Below the pieces are notes generated by a model. The model searched no databases. It saw only the letters and a program-made list of their open reading frames with translations, and had not been told where the DNA came from. A DNA stretch of 53,877 nucleotides from an uncultured Eubacterium sp. (GTDB taxonomy: Bacteria; Bacillota; Clostridia; Lachnospirales; Lachnospiraceae), in assembly GCA_910577295.1 (NCBI GenBank), contig CAJTLS010000009.1, positions 37,978 through 91,854 of the forward strand, written 5' to 3'. Positions 8,041-16,146 of this stretch are shown here, piece after piece; the stretch's first letter is position 1, and each line of letters begins with the position of its first letter. The position numbers and the translations under genes were made by a program.

Positions 8041-9455
8041 TATTCCGCTCCTTTCTTACCAAGCACAGCGGCTACCGTGTAACAAAGTATTTTTATGTCC
8101 AAAGAAAGGCTCCATTCCATGATATACTGGGAATCCAACCGAATAATTTCCTCAAAATCTTCTACGTCATTCCGCCCGCTCACCTGCCACAAACCGGTAA
8201 GCCCCGGTTTCGCGGCCAGCCGCTTTCTGTGATGAATTTCGTACTGTTCATACTCATCAAGCGTCGGCGGTCTTGTTCCGACTAGACTCATATCACCTTT
8301 CAATATATTCCAAAATTGCGGCAACTCATCAATACTGCAGCGGCGCATAAATCTTCCAAACGGAAAGATGCGGGGGTCGTTTTCAAATTTGGAAATCGGG
8401 CCTTTCATTCGATTCGTATTCATCAAATCCTTTTTTCTCTCCTCGGCATCCATATACATCGAACGGAATTTATAAATATAAAACTGCCGCCCGTTCTTAC
8501 CGACCCTCTTTTGTTTAAAAATGACAGGGCCGGGACTTTGAATTTTAATAATCGGTGCTACAAACAGAAAAGCAATTCCAAAAAAGATAAGGCCCACGAT
8601 GGAACCCGCAATATCCATAAACCTCTTCAGAAACAACTGTTTCGTTGTCGCACTGTTAATACACATGGTCAACACCATATAATCGCCCAACTTCGTCACA
8701 TGCTGATGTACCTCGTATAGCATCATCTCTTTTATGTTGCGATGTATCACCACCCCCATATTGAGACAATCTTCGATAAAATAAGTCGGAACATCCTGTT
8801 CCAAAACGGTGTAAATAAACACTTCATCGACAACGTGATTGGAGACAAACTGCAGTGCCTCTTCGGCGCCAAAGATGAGCGGCTCTTTTATTTTCTGCAA
8901 GGCATCATCCGTCTCCTCTGGTAAAACAACTGCTATCACCTGAAAATCACATATTTCCTGCTCTGCAAAATGCTCCAATACCTCCTGCGCCATCTCAACA
9001 TTGGATGCCATCAGAAGAATCTGCCGCTGGTCAATATCGCGACGCATTTTGTGAATGAGAACGGATTTCCATATAATATGCTCAATATAAATAAGATATA
9101 ATCCTATTATCCAACACATCAATATGACATAACGGGAGTAGTTACTACTCGTCCGTACGACAAACAAATAGGCTACTAACAGCAGGAATACTGATGATAT
9201 TACTTTTGCACATTGCCGCAGTTCCTGCAAATATCCCCGCCGGAGAATATTTTTGTACCCCTCTGTCATAAAAGAGACAAAAATGAGAAGCGCTCCCATA
9301 ATAATAGCTAACTGCCGACAGTCTTCCGTGGAATACGGATTTTGAAAACCATACCGCAGACAATTACTTATGATAAAAGCAATTTGTATCATAACACTAT
9401 CTAAAATCAGAAAATCTATATGCTTTAAAATACTATGTTCGCTCTTTCTGTACAT
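8040..9455 (-). CDS. priming undecaprenyl-phosphate sugar-phosphate transferase (WbaP/CpsE family)
   Basis: This 471-residue membrane enzyme starts the repeat unit by moving a sugar-1-phosphate from a UDP-sugar onto undecaprenyl phosphate. The N-terminal half has four to five hydrophobic segments (LIIMGALLIFVSFM and SSVFLLLVAYLFVV, for example) and a CoA-binding-like middle. The C-terminal catalytic domain has KRFMDIAGSIVGLIFFG, KRVGKNGRQFYIYKFRSM, DELPQFWNILKGDMSLVGTR and KPGLTGLWQVSGRND. ATG 9455 is chosen because GGAGG precedes it by about 5 nt; an in-frame ATG at 9488 lacks this. The first sugar (Glc, Gal or a deoxy-amino sugar) cannot be told from sequence. Confidence 0.93.
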   Translation of the reverse strand: MYRKSEHSILKHIDFLILDSVMIQIAFIISNCLRYGFQNPYSTEDCRQLAIIMGALLIFVSFMTEGYKNILRRGYLQELRQCAKVISSVFLLLVAYLFVVRTSSNYSRYVILMCWIIGLYLIYIEHIIWKSVLIHKMRRDIDQRQILLMASNVEMAQEVLEHFAEQEICDFQVIAVVLPEETDDALQKIKEPLIFGAEEALQFVSNHVVDEVFIYTVLEQDVPTYFIEDCLNMGVVIHRNIKEMMLYEVHQHVTKLGDYMVLTMCINSATTKQLFLKRFMDIAGSIVGLIFFGIAFLFVAPIIKIQSPGPVIFKQKRVGKNGRQFYIYKFRSMYMDAEERKKDLMNTNRMKGPISKFENDPRIFPFGRFMRRCSIDELPQFWNILKGDMSLVGTRPPTLDEYEQYEIHHRKRLAAKPGLTGLWQVSGRNDVEDFEEIIRLDSQYIMEWSLSLDIKILCYTVAAVLGKKGAE

Positions 9456-9517
9456 ATCTTCCTCCAAACGGGTATGTCTTTTGCACATAATAAGAAATGT
9501 TCCATTTACATCCCCTA

Positions 9518-10927
9518 CTATTTGAGTCCCTGTTTTTCAATATGATTTTTCTTCGTAACATAGGCGGCTCCCCATGTGAAAATGCTGATGCATAAAAGCA
9601 AAATACCAAAATACAAAATATTTTCACTGCGCCAGTCCATATAGTGCTGAAAGAGTGACTGATAGGCCTGTGGTTCTGCCTGAAGCTTTTTACCCCATAA
9701 CAGATTGGTAAGATTTGCCACGATAAAACTCGTTCCTGCCACACCAATCCCATAAGAAAGACCGCGGAATTTACGGTGTACATACTTGCTGCCTTTCCAT
9801 ATGAGTATAACGGAAACAACCAACAGCACAAGAGAACCGATAACGATTATCACACTGATGTTCTGTTCTTTCTGACGCAATTGATACAAAAATGAGGCAT
9901 ATGGCATATCCAATACTTTGCGATACCTCTCCATAATAACTTCGGATAGCTTATCTATATTTTGCGGCGGTTCTCTCACCAGTACAAGCTGCAGCGCTTC
10001 TTCTATTTCCTTCTGTCTCTTTTCTAGTTTCGGCAGTTCCCTGCCGTTCAAACGAGCGGTAAAAATGCTCTTGGCATCGCGGTAAATACCACTATCTTCC
10101 AAAGCCAGAAGTTCCACGCCGGAAGCCATTTCAACACCGGAAAAGATTTTCTGTATATCCTCCTGTACGAACTTCGAGCACTCTTTGAAATAACCGCTCT
10201 CTACCGCTACCGTCTGCCACGTTTCCGGATTGTACGCCCATGAATCATAGACATATACGCTTCCGGCAACAAGAATTGACAAACTCATCAGACTCGCCCC
10301 GAGCATAACTAAAAACGCCTTTCTCCGATGTTTAAACACTTTCAGATAAATCGTGAGAACCAAAATGCAAACAACACACGCAATCAATATTGTGACTGCC
10401 ATCTGCCCCTCATTGGCATTTAACTGGCCCGCTATCTGTTCATTTGACGTATATTTCTGCACGGACTCAATCTCAGAAGTCCGCAATGTTTCTAATTCAT
10501 TAATCCGCAGCGGCGTCTGCTGAATGGGATAAGTCTCGCCATCCTTGCCAGTGACAACCTTTTGATTCGGTTGTTTGTTATGTCCGTTTTCCTGCGAATA
10601 GTCCTCATGCTGTCCGTCTTTATTTTCATCTCCCAGACCAAGCTCACTGAGACTGCGGACTTTTCCCTCTTTTTTCGCCTTTTCTGCATCCTCTTGTGGG
10701 AGTATCATCAGATATCCATCTCTTACACCACGTTCAATATTTCCATAAATCATCCGAATAGCTTCGTCTGCTTTCTCTGCCGTTATATCCACATTTTCCT
10801 TGTCAAATTCATTTCTCAAGGTTTTCAGATATATCGGACGCACGGTATAGAGTTCGCCATTGTACTCAAACGTCCCCTCTGCCACATCCAAAACCCGCTG
10901 TTCATTGGCGTTAATCAAGTACCACAC
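9518..10927 (-). CDS. unrecognised multi-pass membrane protein of the polysaccharide locus
   Basis: I do not recognise this 469-residue protein. Residues 1-170 are hydrophilic, with an acidic linker around 95-125. Hydrophobic segments lie near 177-195 and 204-226, a charged extracytoplasmic region of about 120 residues follows (an EIEEALQLVLVREPPQNIDK stretch suggests helices), then further segments lie near 352-372, 386-404 and 435-455. The first codon is uncertain: GTG 10927 lies almost on top of the AAAGGGGG ribosome site, whereas TTG at 10918 has ideal 8-nt spacing. It sits between a secreted Ig-like protein and the priming transferase. A role in polymer export or anchoring is only inferred from position. 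Confidence 0.7.
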   Translation of the reverse strand: MWYLINANEQRVLDVAEGTFEYNGELYTVRPIYLKTLRNEFDKENVDITAEKADEAIRMIYGNIERGVRDGYLMILPQEDAEKAKKEGKVRSLSELGLGDENKDGQHEDYSQENGHNKQPNQKVVTGKDGETYPIQQTPLRINELETLRTSEIESVQKYTSNEQIAGQLNANEGQMAVTILIACVVCILVLTIYLKVFKHRRKAFLVMLGASLMSLSILVAGSVYVYDSWAYNPETWQTVAVESGYFKECSKFVQEDIQKIFSGVEMASGVELLALEDSGIYRDAKSIFTARLNGRELPKLEKRQKEIEEALQLVLVREPPQNIDKLSEVIMERYRKVLDMPYASFLYQLRQKEQNISVIIVIGSLVLLVVSVILIWKGSKYVHRKFRGLSYGIGVAGTSFIVANLTNLLWGKKLQAEPQAYQSLFQHYMDWRSENILYFGILLLCISIFTWGAAYVTKKNHIEKQGLK

Positions 10928-10942
10928 CCCCTTTCGTATATA

Positions 10943-12106
10943 TCAATATACTACAATCTTCGATGTAGTATCCCCTTCCGTAATAATCATCCCATACGGT
11001 GTTCCATATTTCTTGTCCTGCTGCCATGCCATGAGATGATACTGCTGTCCACTTTTAAGGTTCTTAATCAGCCATGCGCTGGATAAATCAACCCTTGACA
11101 CAAGCAATATATCACGCCACAAGCCAAGTTTCTCGTCAAAAAATTTATTTTCCGGTTTATTTCCCGGATTCACGGAGACGGCATTTCCCTTTCCAGTCAC
11201 TTCTGTCTCCAGACGCTTCAAGGCATTAATCACTCCACTGTTACTTGTCATATCCATACCGTCTACAGCAACATGCATTGTTCCCTGATAAGCACGATTC
11301 ACAAAATAGAGTGTACTTGTTCCTTCTGCTTCCTTTACAACAAAACTGGCAGCGAGCAAAGTAGAAGAATCCGGCGTCGGTATTTCCTTAATTGCCTGTT
11401 CCAGAGTCTTTGGCTTCTCATCTGGCTTATCCGTTGTCCCATCGCCCCCAACAACAGGTGAATTACCATCCGGCACATTTGGAGTCGGCGCTGAAGGCGT
11501 ATCTGCCGCCACATATATTTGAATTTTTTTACTTATTTTCTTTCCTTTTTTCGTTGTTCCCTTTGTCTTAACCGTAATCGTGGCGAATCCACTTTGAACT
11601 GCCCGCACTACTCCGTCCGAATTAACGATGGCAATGCTGCTGTTTGAACTTTTATACTCAACTTTCCGGTTCTTCGCCGTCTTCGGATAAACAAGCGCAC
11701 GAACCGATTTTTTTTCGCCCTCCTGCAACATCACATTAGTCGCAGACGAAAGGCGCAGCTCTTTCACATAATCAACTACCTTAACTTTTATTTTTATCTT
11801 TTTTCTGTTTGATTTCTTCTGCAAGGTTACTTTTGTCGTCCCTGCTTTTTTGCCTTTCACTTTTCCTTTCGCGGAAATAGTGGCAATTTTCTTATTCGCT
11901 ACCTGATAGCGGTACTTCTTACCTGTTTTTTTCTTCTTACCCTTTTGTGTAATCGTCAAAGAAGAGCTCTTCCCCCGATAAACGGTAAAGGTCTGCATCC
12001 CCTTTGCTTCTGTTTCCTCTAATCCTTTTGCTCCGCATAACGAAATACTCTGCGCAAAAACCAAGCTGCAAGCCATTATAACAGCTAATTTACGTTTTTC
12101 TTTCAT
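10943..12106 (-). CDS. secreted protein with Ig-like (Big_2-type) domains
   Basis: This 387-residue exported protein begins with signal peptide MKEKRKLAVIMACSLVFAQS, cleaved near residue 24. A Lys-rich Ig-like module of residues about 35-125 (KKIATISAKGKVKGKKAGTT) is followed by a second Big_2-type domain (SSNSSIAIVNSDGVVRAVQS, FATITVKTKG), a Pro/Asp linker near 205-235 and a C-terminal region of unknown fold ending DTTSKIVVY. ATG 12106 follows GAGGG by 6 nt; the longer frame to 12199 lacks an RBS. Big_2 domains are common in surface proteins that bind polymers or host surfaces. Its location at the head of the polysaccharide genes suggests a matrix or wall role. Confidence 0.8.
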   Translation of the reverse strand: MKEKRKLAVIMACSLVFAQSISLCGAKGLEETEAKGMQTFTVYRGKSSSLTITQKGKKKKTGKKYRYQVANKKIATISAKGKVKGKKAGTTKVTLQKKSNRKKIKIKVKVVDYVKELRLSSATNVMLQEGEKKSVRALVYPKTAKNRKVEYKSSNSSIAIVNSDGVVRAVQSGFATITVKTKGTTKKGKKISKKIQIYVAADTPSAPTPNVPDGNSPVVGGDGTTDKPDEKPKTLEQAIKEIPTPDSSTLLAASFVVKEAEGTSTLYFVNRAYQGTMHVAVDGMDMTSNSGVINALKRLETEVTGKGNAVSVNPGNKPENKFFDEKLGLWRDILLVSRVDLSSAWLIKNLKSGQQYHLMAWQQDKKYGTPYGMIITEGDTTSKIVVY

Positions 12107-12126
12107 CGAATCCCTCTTTTCACAAG

Positions 12127-12160
12127 AGACCCCTTGAACCCATACGGATCCAAGGGATCT
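12127..12160 (-). other. imperfect hairpin between the two Ig-like protein genes
   Basis: AGACCCCTTG at 12127-12136 pairs with CAAGGGATCT at 12151-12160 with one mismatch, and the inner bases extend the stem imperfectly. No T tract follows on the minus strand. The element lies in the leader of the downstream gene. It may be an mRNA-processing or partial-termination site that sets the ratio between the two genes. Nothing else clear is seen between 12107 and 12250. Confidence 0.4.
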
Positions 12161-12250
12161 TCTCATCATAAAATATACGTTGTATAAACTCTTTCTCACG
12201 AAAGAAACAATCTTTGCAGATAACTTATATCCTCTGCATTAGGATGGCAA

Positions 12251-14896
12251 TTAGGCTTTGAAAGTTACCTTTTTGATTTCAACACTACCTGCAAAACCTT
12301 CGTCACTTGTCAGTAAACCAAAATCTGACGCTTCCACTGTTCCAGTATGCAGTTCTTTCAAAGGAACAATAAATTTGCCCGCTTCACTTTCTTCATAAAC
12401 TGAAATTACCTTCTTTTCGCCATTAAGCATAGCATTGAAATTTACATAAAGAGTATGGTCTGCATCTGATTTTTCATACTCAATTTCGCAAGTTTTATAT
12501 TTCGAATAATCAATATCTGTCGGCAACGTTGTTGAAGCCGTTACCTGCCATTTGCTCATTGGTGTCGGTTCGTATACCCAAGCTTCCGGCAAATTTGTAA
12601 TTGGCCTACCATCTATAGCAACACTCGTAACCGTAACTGTTCCTCTAAATCCTGCAGAAGAGGCACCAACCTCAAACAAAACATAAACATTGTCTTCAGC
12701 AGTAAGGGCTCCGAACTTCGTTGCATCCAAATCCATGTTAGCATTGTTACCAGTTCTGTTCCAGCCTACGCCAAGTTCAGTTGCTCCACCATTGCCCCAG
12801 TTAGGCTGATTCTTTCTCAGAACAATCGTGCCAACTAAAGAATCTGTTACATCGTTACCATCTTCATCTTCTGCTCTCCACGCAAGATTTAACTTAGAAG
12901 CACTACTAAGCTGATCTCCCGGTATTGTAAAGTTTACAACACGTGTTCCCTCAGTCGCACCACTTCCAGAATCAAATGCTGCTTTTTCTCCCAACGCTGC
13001 ACCCTCTATCACAAGCGGTGCTGGTGTAGCTGTAGCTGTAGCTGTAGCTGTAGCTGTAGCTGTTGCTGTTGCTGTTGCTGTAGCTGTAGCTGTTTCAGTA
13101 GGTTCTGCTGTGTCAGTAGGCTCTGCTGTGTCAGTAGGCTCTGCTGTGTCAGTAGGCTCTGCTGTGTCAGTAGGTTCTGCTGTGTCAGTAGGCTCTGCTG
13201 TATCAGTAGGCTCTGCTGTATCAGTAGGCTCTGCTGTATCAGTAGGCTCTGCTGTGTCAGTAGGCTCTGCTGTATCTGTTGGCCCTGCTGTATCTGTTGG
13301 CTGTGTTCCTTTTTTCACCTTAGACAACTCAAGACCATTATTCTCAGCCCATGTAGCATCTACATGCAACTTATAACTTCCATCTTCGTTCTTTGTCACT
13401 GTTGCAACAACAACATCATCACGAGTTACAGATATTGTGTTATTTGTAACATTGACAACGTCTGCTTTTTCAGCGCCCTCTTTCAATACAGTAAACTGAA
13501 GCTCGCCGTTCTCTGTCTTTGTTGCTGTCACTTCATATCTCTTTGTGCCGGCAGCTTCTTCAACTACTACAGTTCTCTTGCTGCTGTCCTCATCATCGCG
13601 AATTGCTGTAATCACCGTACCATTGTCAAGAGTCTTAACAAGGTCTCTGTCCTCTGTTGTCCACTTGCTGTAAGCATTCTCTGTGTCAAATACTTTATCA
13701 AGTGCAACAATATCATTCTGACTTACAGAAATCACTTTTCCTGCTGCTGTTACATAGTAATCATCTGTTGCAGCCAAGTTCTCATAAATTACACTCTCTT
13801 CATCTTTAACACTTGGCTCAATTACTTCTGTTTCCGGCGTTGCAGATGGTGTATCCGTAGATGGTGTATCCGTAGGAATATCATCTTTTCCTACAAGAAC
13901 GATAGAATGAACGGTAATATCTACGTCCTCTTCACCTTCATAGCTGTCATCAGATGTCCATGTGTTGAACTTAACCAAAGCGCCATAAGCCATCTTGTCT
14001 GAAGCCAAATCAATTTCATAAGTCATCGTAGTATTTGGCTCTGCTACATCTCTGTACTCAGCAGGAGAAGCAGCAGTCGAATTCCAGAATACCGGTGGGT
14101 TGTCACCTAACAACTGCATTACGATTGGTGTTCCTCTGCCTTCCAAAGCACTTTTGTTTACAGAAATTTTGTAAATCACTTTGCTGAACTTGTTCAGGTC
14201 AAGACCTTCCTCGCCGTTCAATGTCCAAACAACACCGCCGCCTGAGTTAGCAGATAATGCAGTGAATGTTGCGGAGCCGTCAGCGTTGTATGTAACGTCA
14301 CCGTCAATACCACCTTTATTACCCTCTGTATCAGCGCTCAATGTAATCTTCTTATCATTTGGTCCAAGCGGATCATCTGTTGGCGGATTACTTGTTGGCG
14401 GGTTACTCGTTGGAGGATTACTTGTTGGCGGATTACTTATTGGCGGATTACTTATTGGTGGGTTACTTGTTGGCGGGTTATTTGTTCCCGGATTGGTAGG
14501 TGTAGCATTGGTTCCACCATTAGTTGGTGGGGTTGTCTTTGGTTTAGTAGCTTTCTTTACTGTTACCTTAACTGTCTTCTTGTAAGTTTTCTTACCTACT
14601 TTAATTTTTGCTGTTACTGTAGCTTTACCTTTTTTCTTACCTTTAATGGTAACGCTGTTCTTTTTCTTCTTGGAAAGGGATACAATCTTCTTTCCTTTCT
14701 TGTTTACAGACCATTTTGTTTTCTTTGGCTTTGCTTTCTTGACAGTAATTTTCTTTTTCTTACCAACGGTAATCGTTACCTTGGTTTTACTTAATTTAGG
14801 TTTTTTTGCTTTAGCTGCGCTGCTAACGCCGGCATTGCCAAAAACCATGCTTGCTGTCAAAGCAAAAACCAGAACTGATTTTGTAGTTCTTTTCAT
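12251..14896 (-). CDS. large repeat-rich secreted surface protein with Lys-rich Ig-like module
   Basis: This exported protein of 881 residues starts with MKRTTKSVLVFALTASMVFG and a signal cleavage near SAA. Residues about 30-125 are a Lys-rich Ig-like module, about 126-178 a linker of NPPTS repeats, and about 183-345 a beta-rich, carbohydrate-binding-like region. A mixed region follows, then about 11 TDTAEP repeats (residues 533-598), a Thr-Ala dipeptide run (about 600-623) and a second beta-rich domain to the end. No sortase motif or C-terminal TM is present, so retention would depend on binding to the wall or glycan. Its own consensus promoter lies upstream, which makes strong expression likely. 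No enzymatic motif was seen. Confidence 0.85.
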   Translation of the reverse strand: MKRTTKSVLVFALTASMVFGNAGVSSAAKAKKPKLSKTKVTITVGKKKKITVKKAKPKKTKWSVNKKGKKIVSLSKKKKNSVTIKGKKKGKATVTAKIKVGKKTYKKTVKVTVKKATKPKTTPPTNGGTNATPTNPGTNNPPTSNPPISNPPISNPPTSNPPTSNPPTSNPPTDDPLGPNDKKITLSADTEGNKGGIDGDVTYNADGSATFTALSANSGGGVVWTLNGEEGLDLNKFSKVIYKISVNKSALEGRGTPIVMQLLGDNPPVFWNSTAASPAEYRDVAEPNTTMTYEIDLASDKMAYGALVKFNTWTSDDSYEGEEDVDITVHSIVLVGKDDIPTDTPSTDTPSATPETEVIEPSVKDEESVIYENLAATDDYYVTAAGKVISVSQNDIVALDKVFDTENAYSKWTTEDRDLVKTLDNGTVITAIRDDEDSSKRTVVVEEAAGTKRYEVTATKTENGELQFTVLKEGAEKADVVNVTNNTISVTRDDVVVATVTKNEDGSYKLHVDATWAENNGLELSKVKKGTQPTDTAGPTDTAEPTDTAEPTDTAEPTDTAEPTDTAEPTDTAEPTDTAEPTDTAEPTDTAEPTDTAEPTETATATATATATATATATATATATPAPLVIEGAALGEKAAFDSGSGATEGTRVVNFTIPGDQLSSASKLNLAWRAEDEDGNDVTDSLVGTIVLRKNQPNWGNGGATELGVGWNRTGNNANMDLDATKFGALTAEDNVYVLFEVGASSAGFRGTVTVTSVAIDGRPITNLPEAWVYEPTPMSKWQVTASTTLPTDIDYSKYKTCEIEYEKSDADHTLYVNFNAMLNGEKKVISVYEESEAGKFIVPLKELHTGTVEASDFGLLTSDEGFAGSVEIKKVTFKA
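13026..13094 (-). repeat. 6-bp coding repeats (Thr-Ala run)
   Basis: About 12 tandem GCTGTA/GCTGTT hexamers (plus-strand reading) encode alternating Thr-Ala residues. As multiples of three they permit length variation without frameshift. Confidence 0.85.
13101..13298 (-). repeat. 18-bp coding tandem repeats (TDTAEP units)
   Basis: Eleven consecutive 18-nt units of the form GGYTCTGCTGTRTCAGTA (plus-strand reading) encode TDTAEP; the last encodes the AGP variant. Several adjacent units are identical at every base, a sign of recent duplication by slippage or recombination. Confidence 0.9.
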
Positions 14897-14946
14897 TTTA
14901 CTTTCACTCCTTCGTCTTTTTAATTAAAACAACTTAATCGCTTTTT

Positions 14947-14975
14947 ATCATATCATTCAATCCCTCCCATGTCAA
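14947..14975 (-). promoter_or_regulatory. sigma-A promoter of the large secreted protein
   Basis: On the minus strand TTGACA (14970-14975) and TATGAT (14947-14952) are separated by exactly 17 nt. The ATG lies about 45 nt further on with GGAG before it. This is probably the main promoter for the secreted proteins and possibly for the polysaccharide operon beyond. Confidence 0.8.
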
Positions 14976-15227
14976 GCAAATTCCCTTACCATTTCTGACC
15001 ATTTTTAATCTTATGTAAAAGTTCTCCTGTTTTCAAAGAACTTTGGTTCTTCAGGCCATGCTTTTGAGCCAGCCCTTTTTACACAATATGAACGTTCACC
15101 TTGTGCGGCGCAAGAATCGCTATTCGGAAGAAACCCTCTTACTACTCTTGTATCATAGTCTGCCGGAAAATATGCGGAAACATATTCTGGCAATATTAGA
15201 AGCGCTTGTATGATAAAAGTACGGAAA
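14976..15227 (-). other. intergenic block, possible interspersed repeat
   Basis: No gene with an RBS is seen here. The stretch contains a small hairpin AAGAAC-TTTG-GTTCTT (15036-15051). It also has a minus-strand frame open from 15358 to 15011, partly overlapping the deacetylase, whose last 40 codons look protein-like but have no start signal. I have an unverified impression that similar tails occur at intergenic sites in related genomes. Confidence 0.35.
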
Positions 15228-16013
15228 CTAGCGCCAACTCTCTGGAAACAGATACCCCGGATGCTTTTCCAGCGTGTCAAATTCATATCCCTGTTCACGA
15301 ATGTAATCAATAATCTGCGGTAAGACAGCAGTAGTATGATTTGTCGTAGCCGAATCATGCAGTAAAATAATCGGCTTATCGTATCTTGTTAAATCCCTTT
15401 TGACATTGGTGAAAATCGTTTCCTCTGCTACGCTTGCCCCGACAGAATCTTCCCCCGAAACATTCCAGTCAAAACTTCGCACTCCCCGTCTCTGCAATTC
15501 TTCTATCAGACTGTCTACAAAAGAGCTGACAAATCCATTATTACTCCCCCACGGAAAACGATGCAGCGTCGGTTTCCTGCCGAGTATATTCTCAAGTACC
15601 TGCTCCGCTTTATCGTAATCCGAAAAAAAATGTTCTTTATCCTTGTAAATATTACATTGTTCATGGCAGTATGTGTGTACCCCTACCGCATTTCCCTGTT
15701 TAAGCGCCCGCTTTATAATTTTTTCTTTTTCCTCTGAAATATCTTTACCTATTATAAAGAAACTGGAAACTGCCTTTTTCTCTTTCAAAATATCTAAAAT
15801 CTTTTCTGTATTGTAACTCGGCCCGTCATCAAAAGTAAGATATGCTACTTTTTTTCCTTTTTCCTCTTTGTTGTTTTCTTTCTGAAGCTGCGACATAAGA
15901 CGCGCGGTTGGCACATAGACGCCACCGTTTTTTTTGTCCTCCCCGCGTCCTGCTTCATAAAAAACCAAAACCATAAGTACACAGACACAAATAATGTAAA
16001 CGGATTTTCTCAC
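15228..16013 (-). CDS. membrane-anchored polysaccharide deacetylase (CE4 family)
   Basis: This protein of 261 residues has an N-terminal signal or anchor (VYIICVCVLMVLVFYEAG) and a NodB-like domain. The visible CE4 motifs are YLTFDDGPS (catalytic Asp and metal Asp), VGVHTYCHEQC (metal His pair), HRFPWGSNNG, FDWNVSGEDS and IILLHDSA. It would remove N- or O-acetyl groups from peptidoglycan or an exported glycan outside the membrane. It lies upstream of the polysaccharide operon on the same strand but has 331 bases and a promoter between. The substrate is not determined. Confidence 0.88.
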   Translation of the reverse strand: MRKSVYIICVCVLMVLVFYEAGRGEDKKNGGVYVPTARLMSQLQKENNKEEKGKKVAYLTFDDGPSYNTEKILDILKEKKAVSSFFIIGKDISEEKEKIIKRALKQGNAVGVHTYCHEQCNIYKDKEHFFSDYDKAEQVLENILGRKPTLHRFPWGSNNGFVSSFVDSLIEELQRRGVRSFDWNVSGEDSVGASVAEETIFTNVKRDLTRYDKPIILLHDSATTNHTTAVLPQIIDYIREQGYEFDTLEKHPGYLFPESWR

Positions 16014-16021
16014 CCTGCCTC

Positions 16022-16094
16022 CATTTCCGGAGCGTCAACGGAAATGTATTTACCTGATACCGCTCCCGCATATATTGTCTGTAACAATATATGC
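16022..16094. repeat. two perfect inverted repeats upstream of the deacetylase
   Basis: CATTTCCG/CGGAAATG (16022-16029 and 16039-16046) and GCATATATTG/CAATATATGC (16068-16077 and 16085-16094) are perfect 8- and 10-bp stems. Neither is followed by a T tract. They lie between the HflX stop and the deacetylase start, so they could be protein-binding sites or RNA ends. Confidence 0.5.
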
Positions 16095-16146
16095 AGGATT
16101 CGGATTTCGGTGAATCTGTCAATTAGCCTGACGGCGCCAGACGAAA

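Noticed and set aside
13026..13298. CRISPR-like or regulatory repeat array
   Set aside because: Units are 6 and 18 bp, contiguous, without spacers, and stay in frame inside a secreted protein gene; they are coding tandem repeats.
13110..13376. Plus-strand frame with VGSAVS repeats, and a similar Gly/Leu/Val repeat frame at 14181-14585
   Set aside because: These are antisense readings of the TDTAEP and NPPTS coding repeats, with no RBS and no domain.
15011..15358. 115-codon minus-strand frame as a gene
   Set aside because: It overlaps the deacetylase in another frame and lacks an RBS and a fitting start; only its tail is noted as possible repeat DNA.
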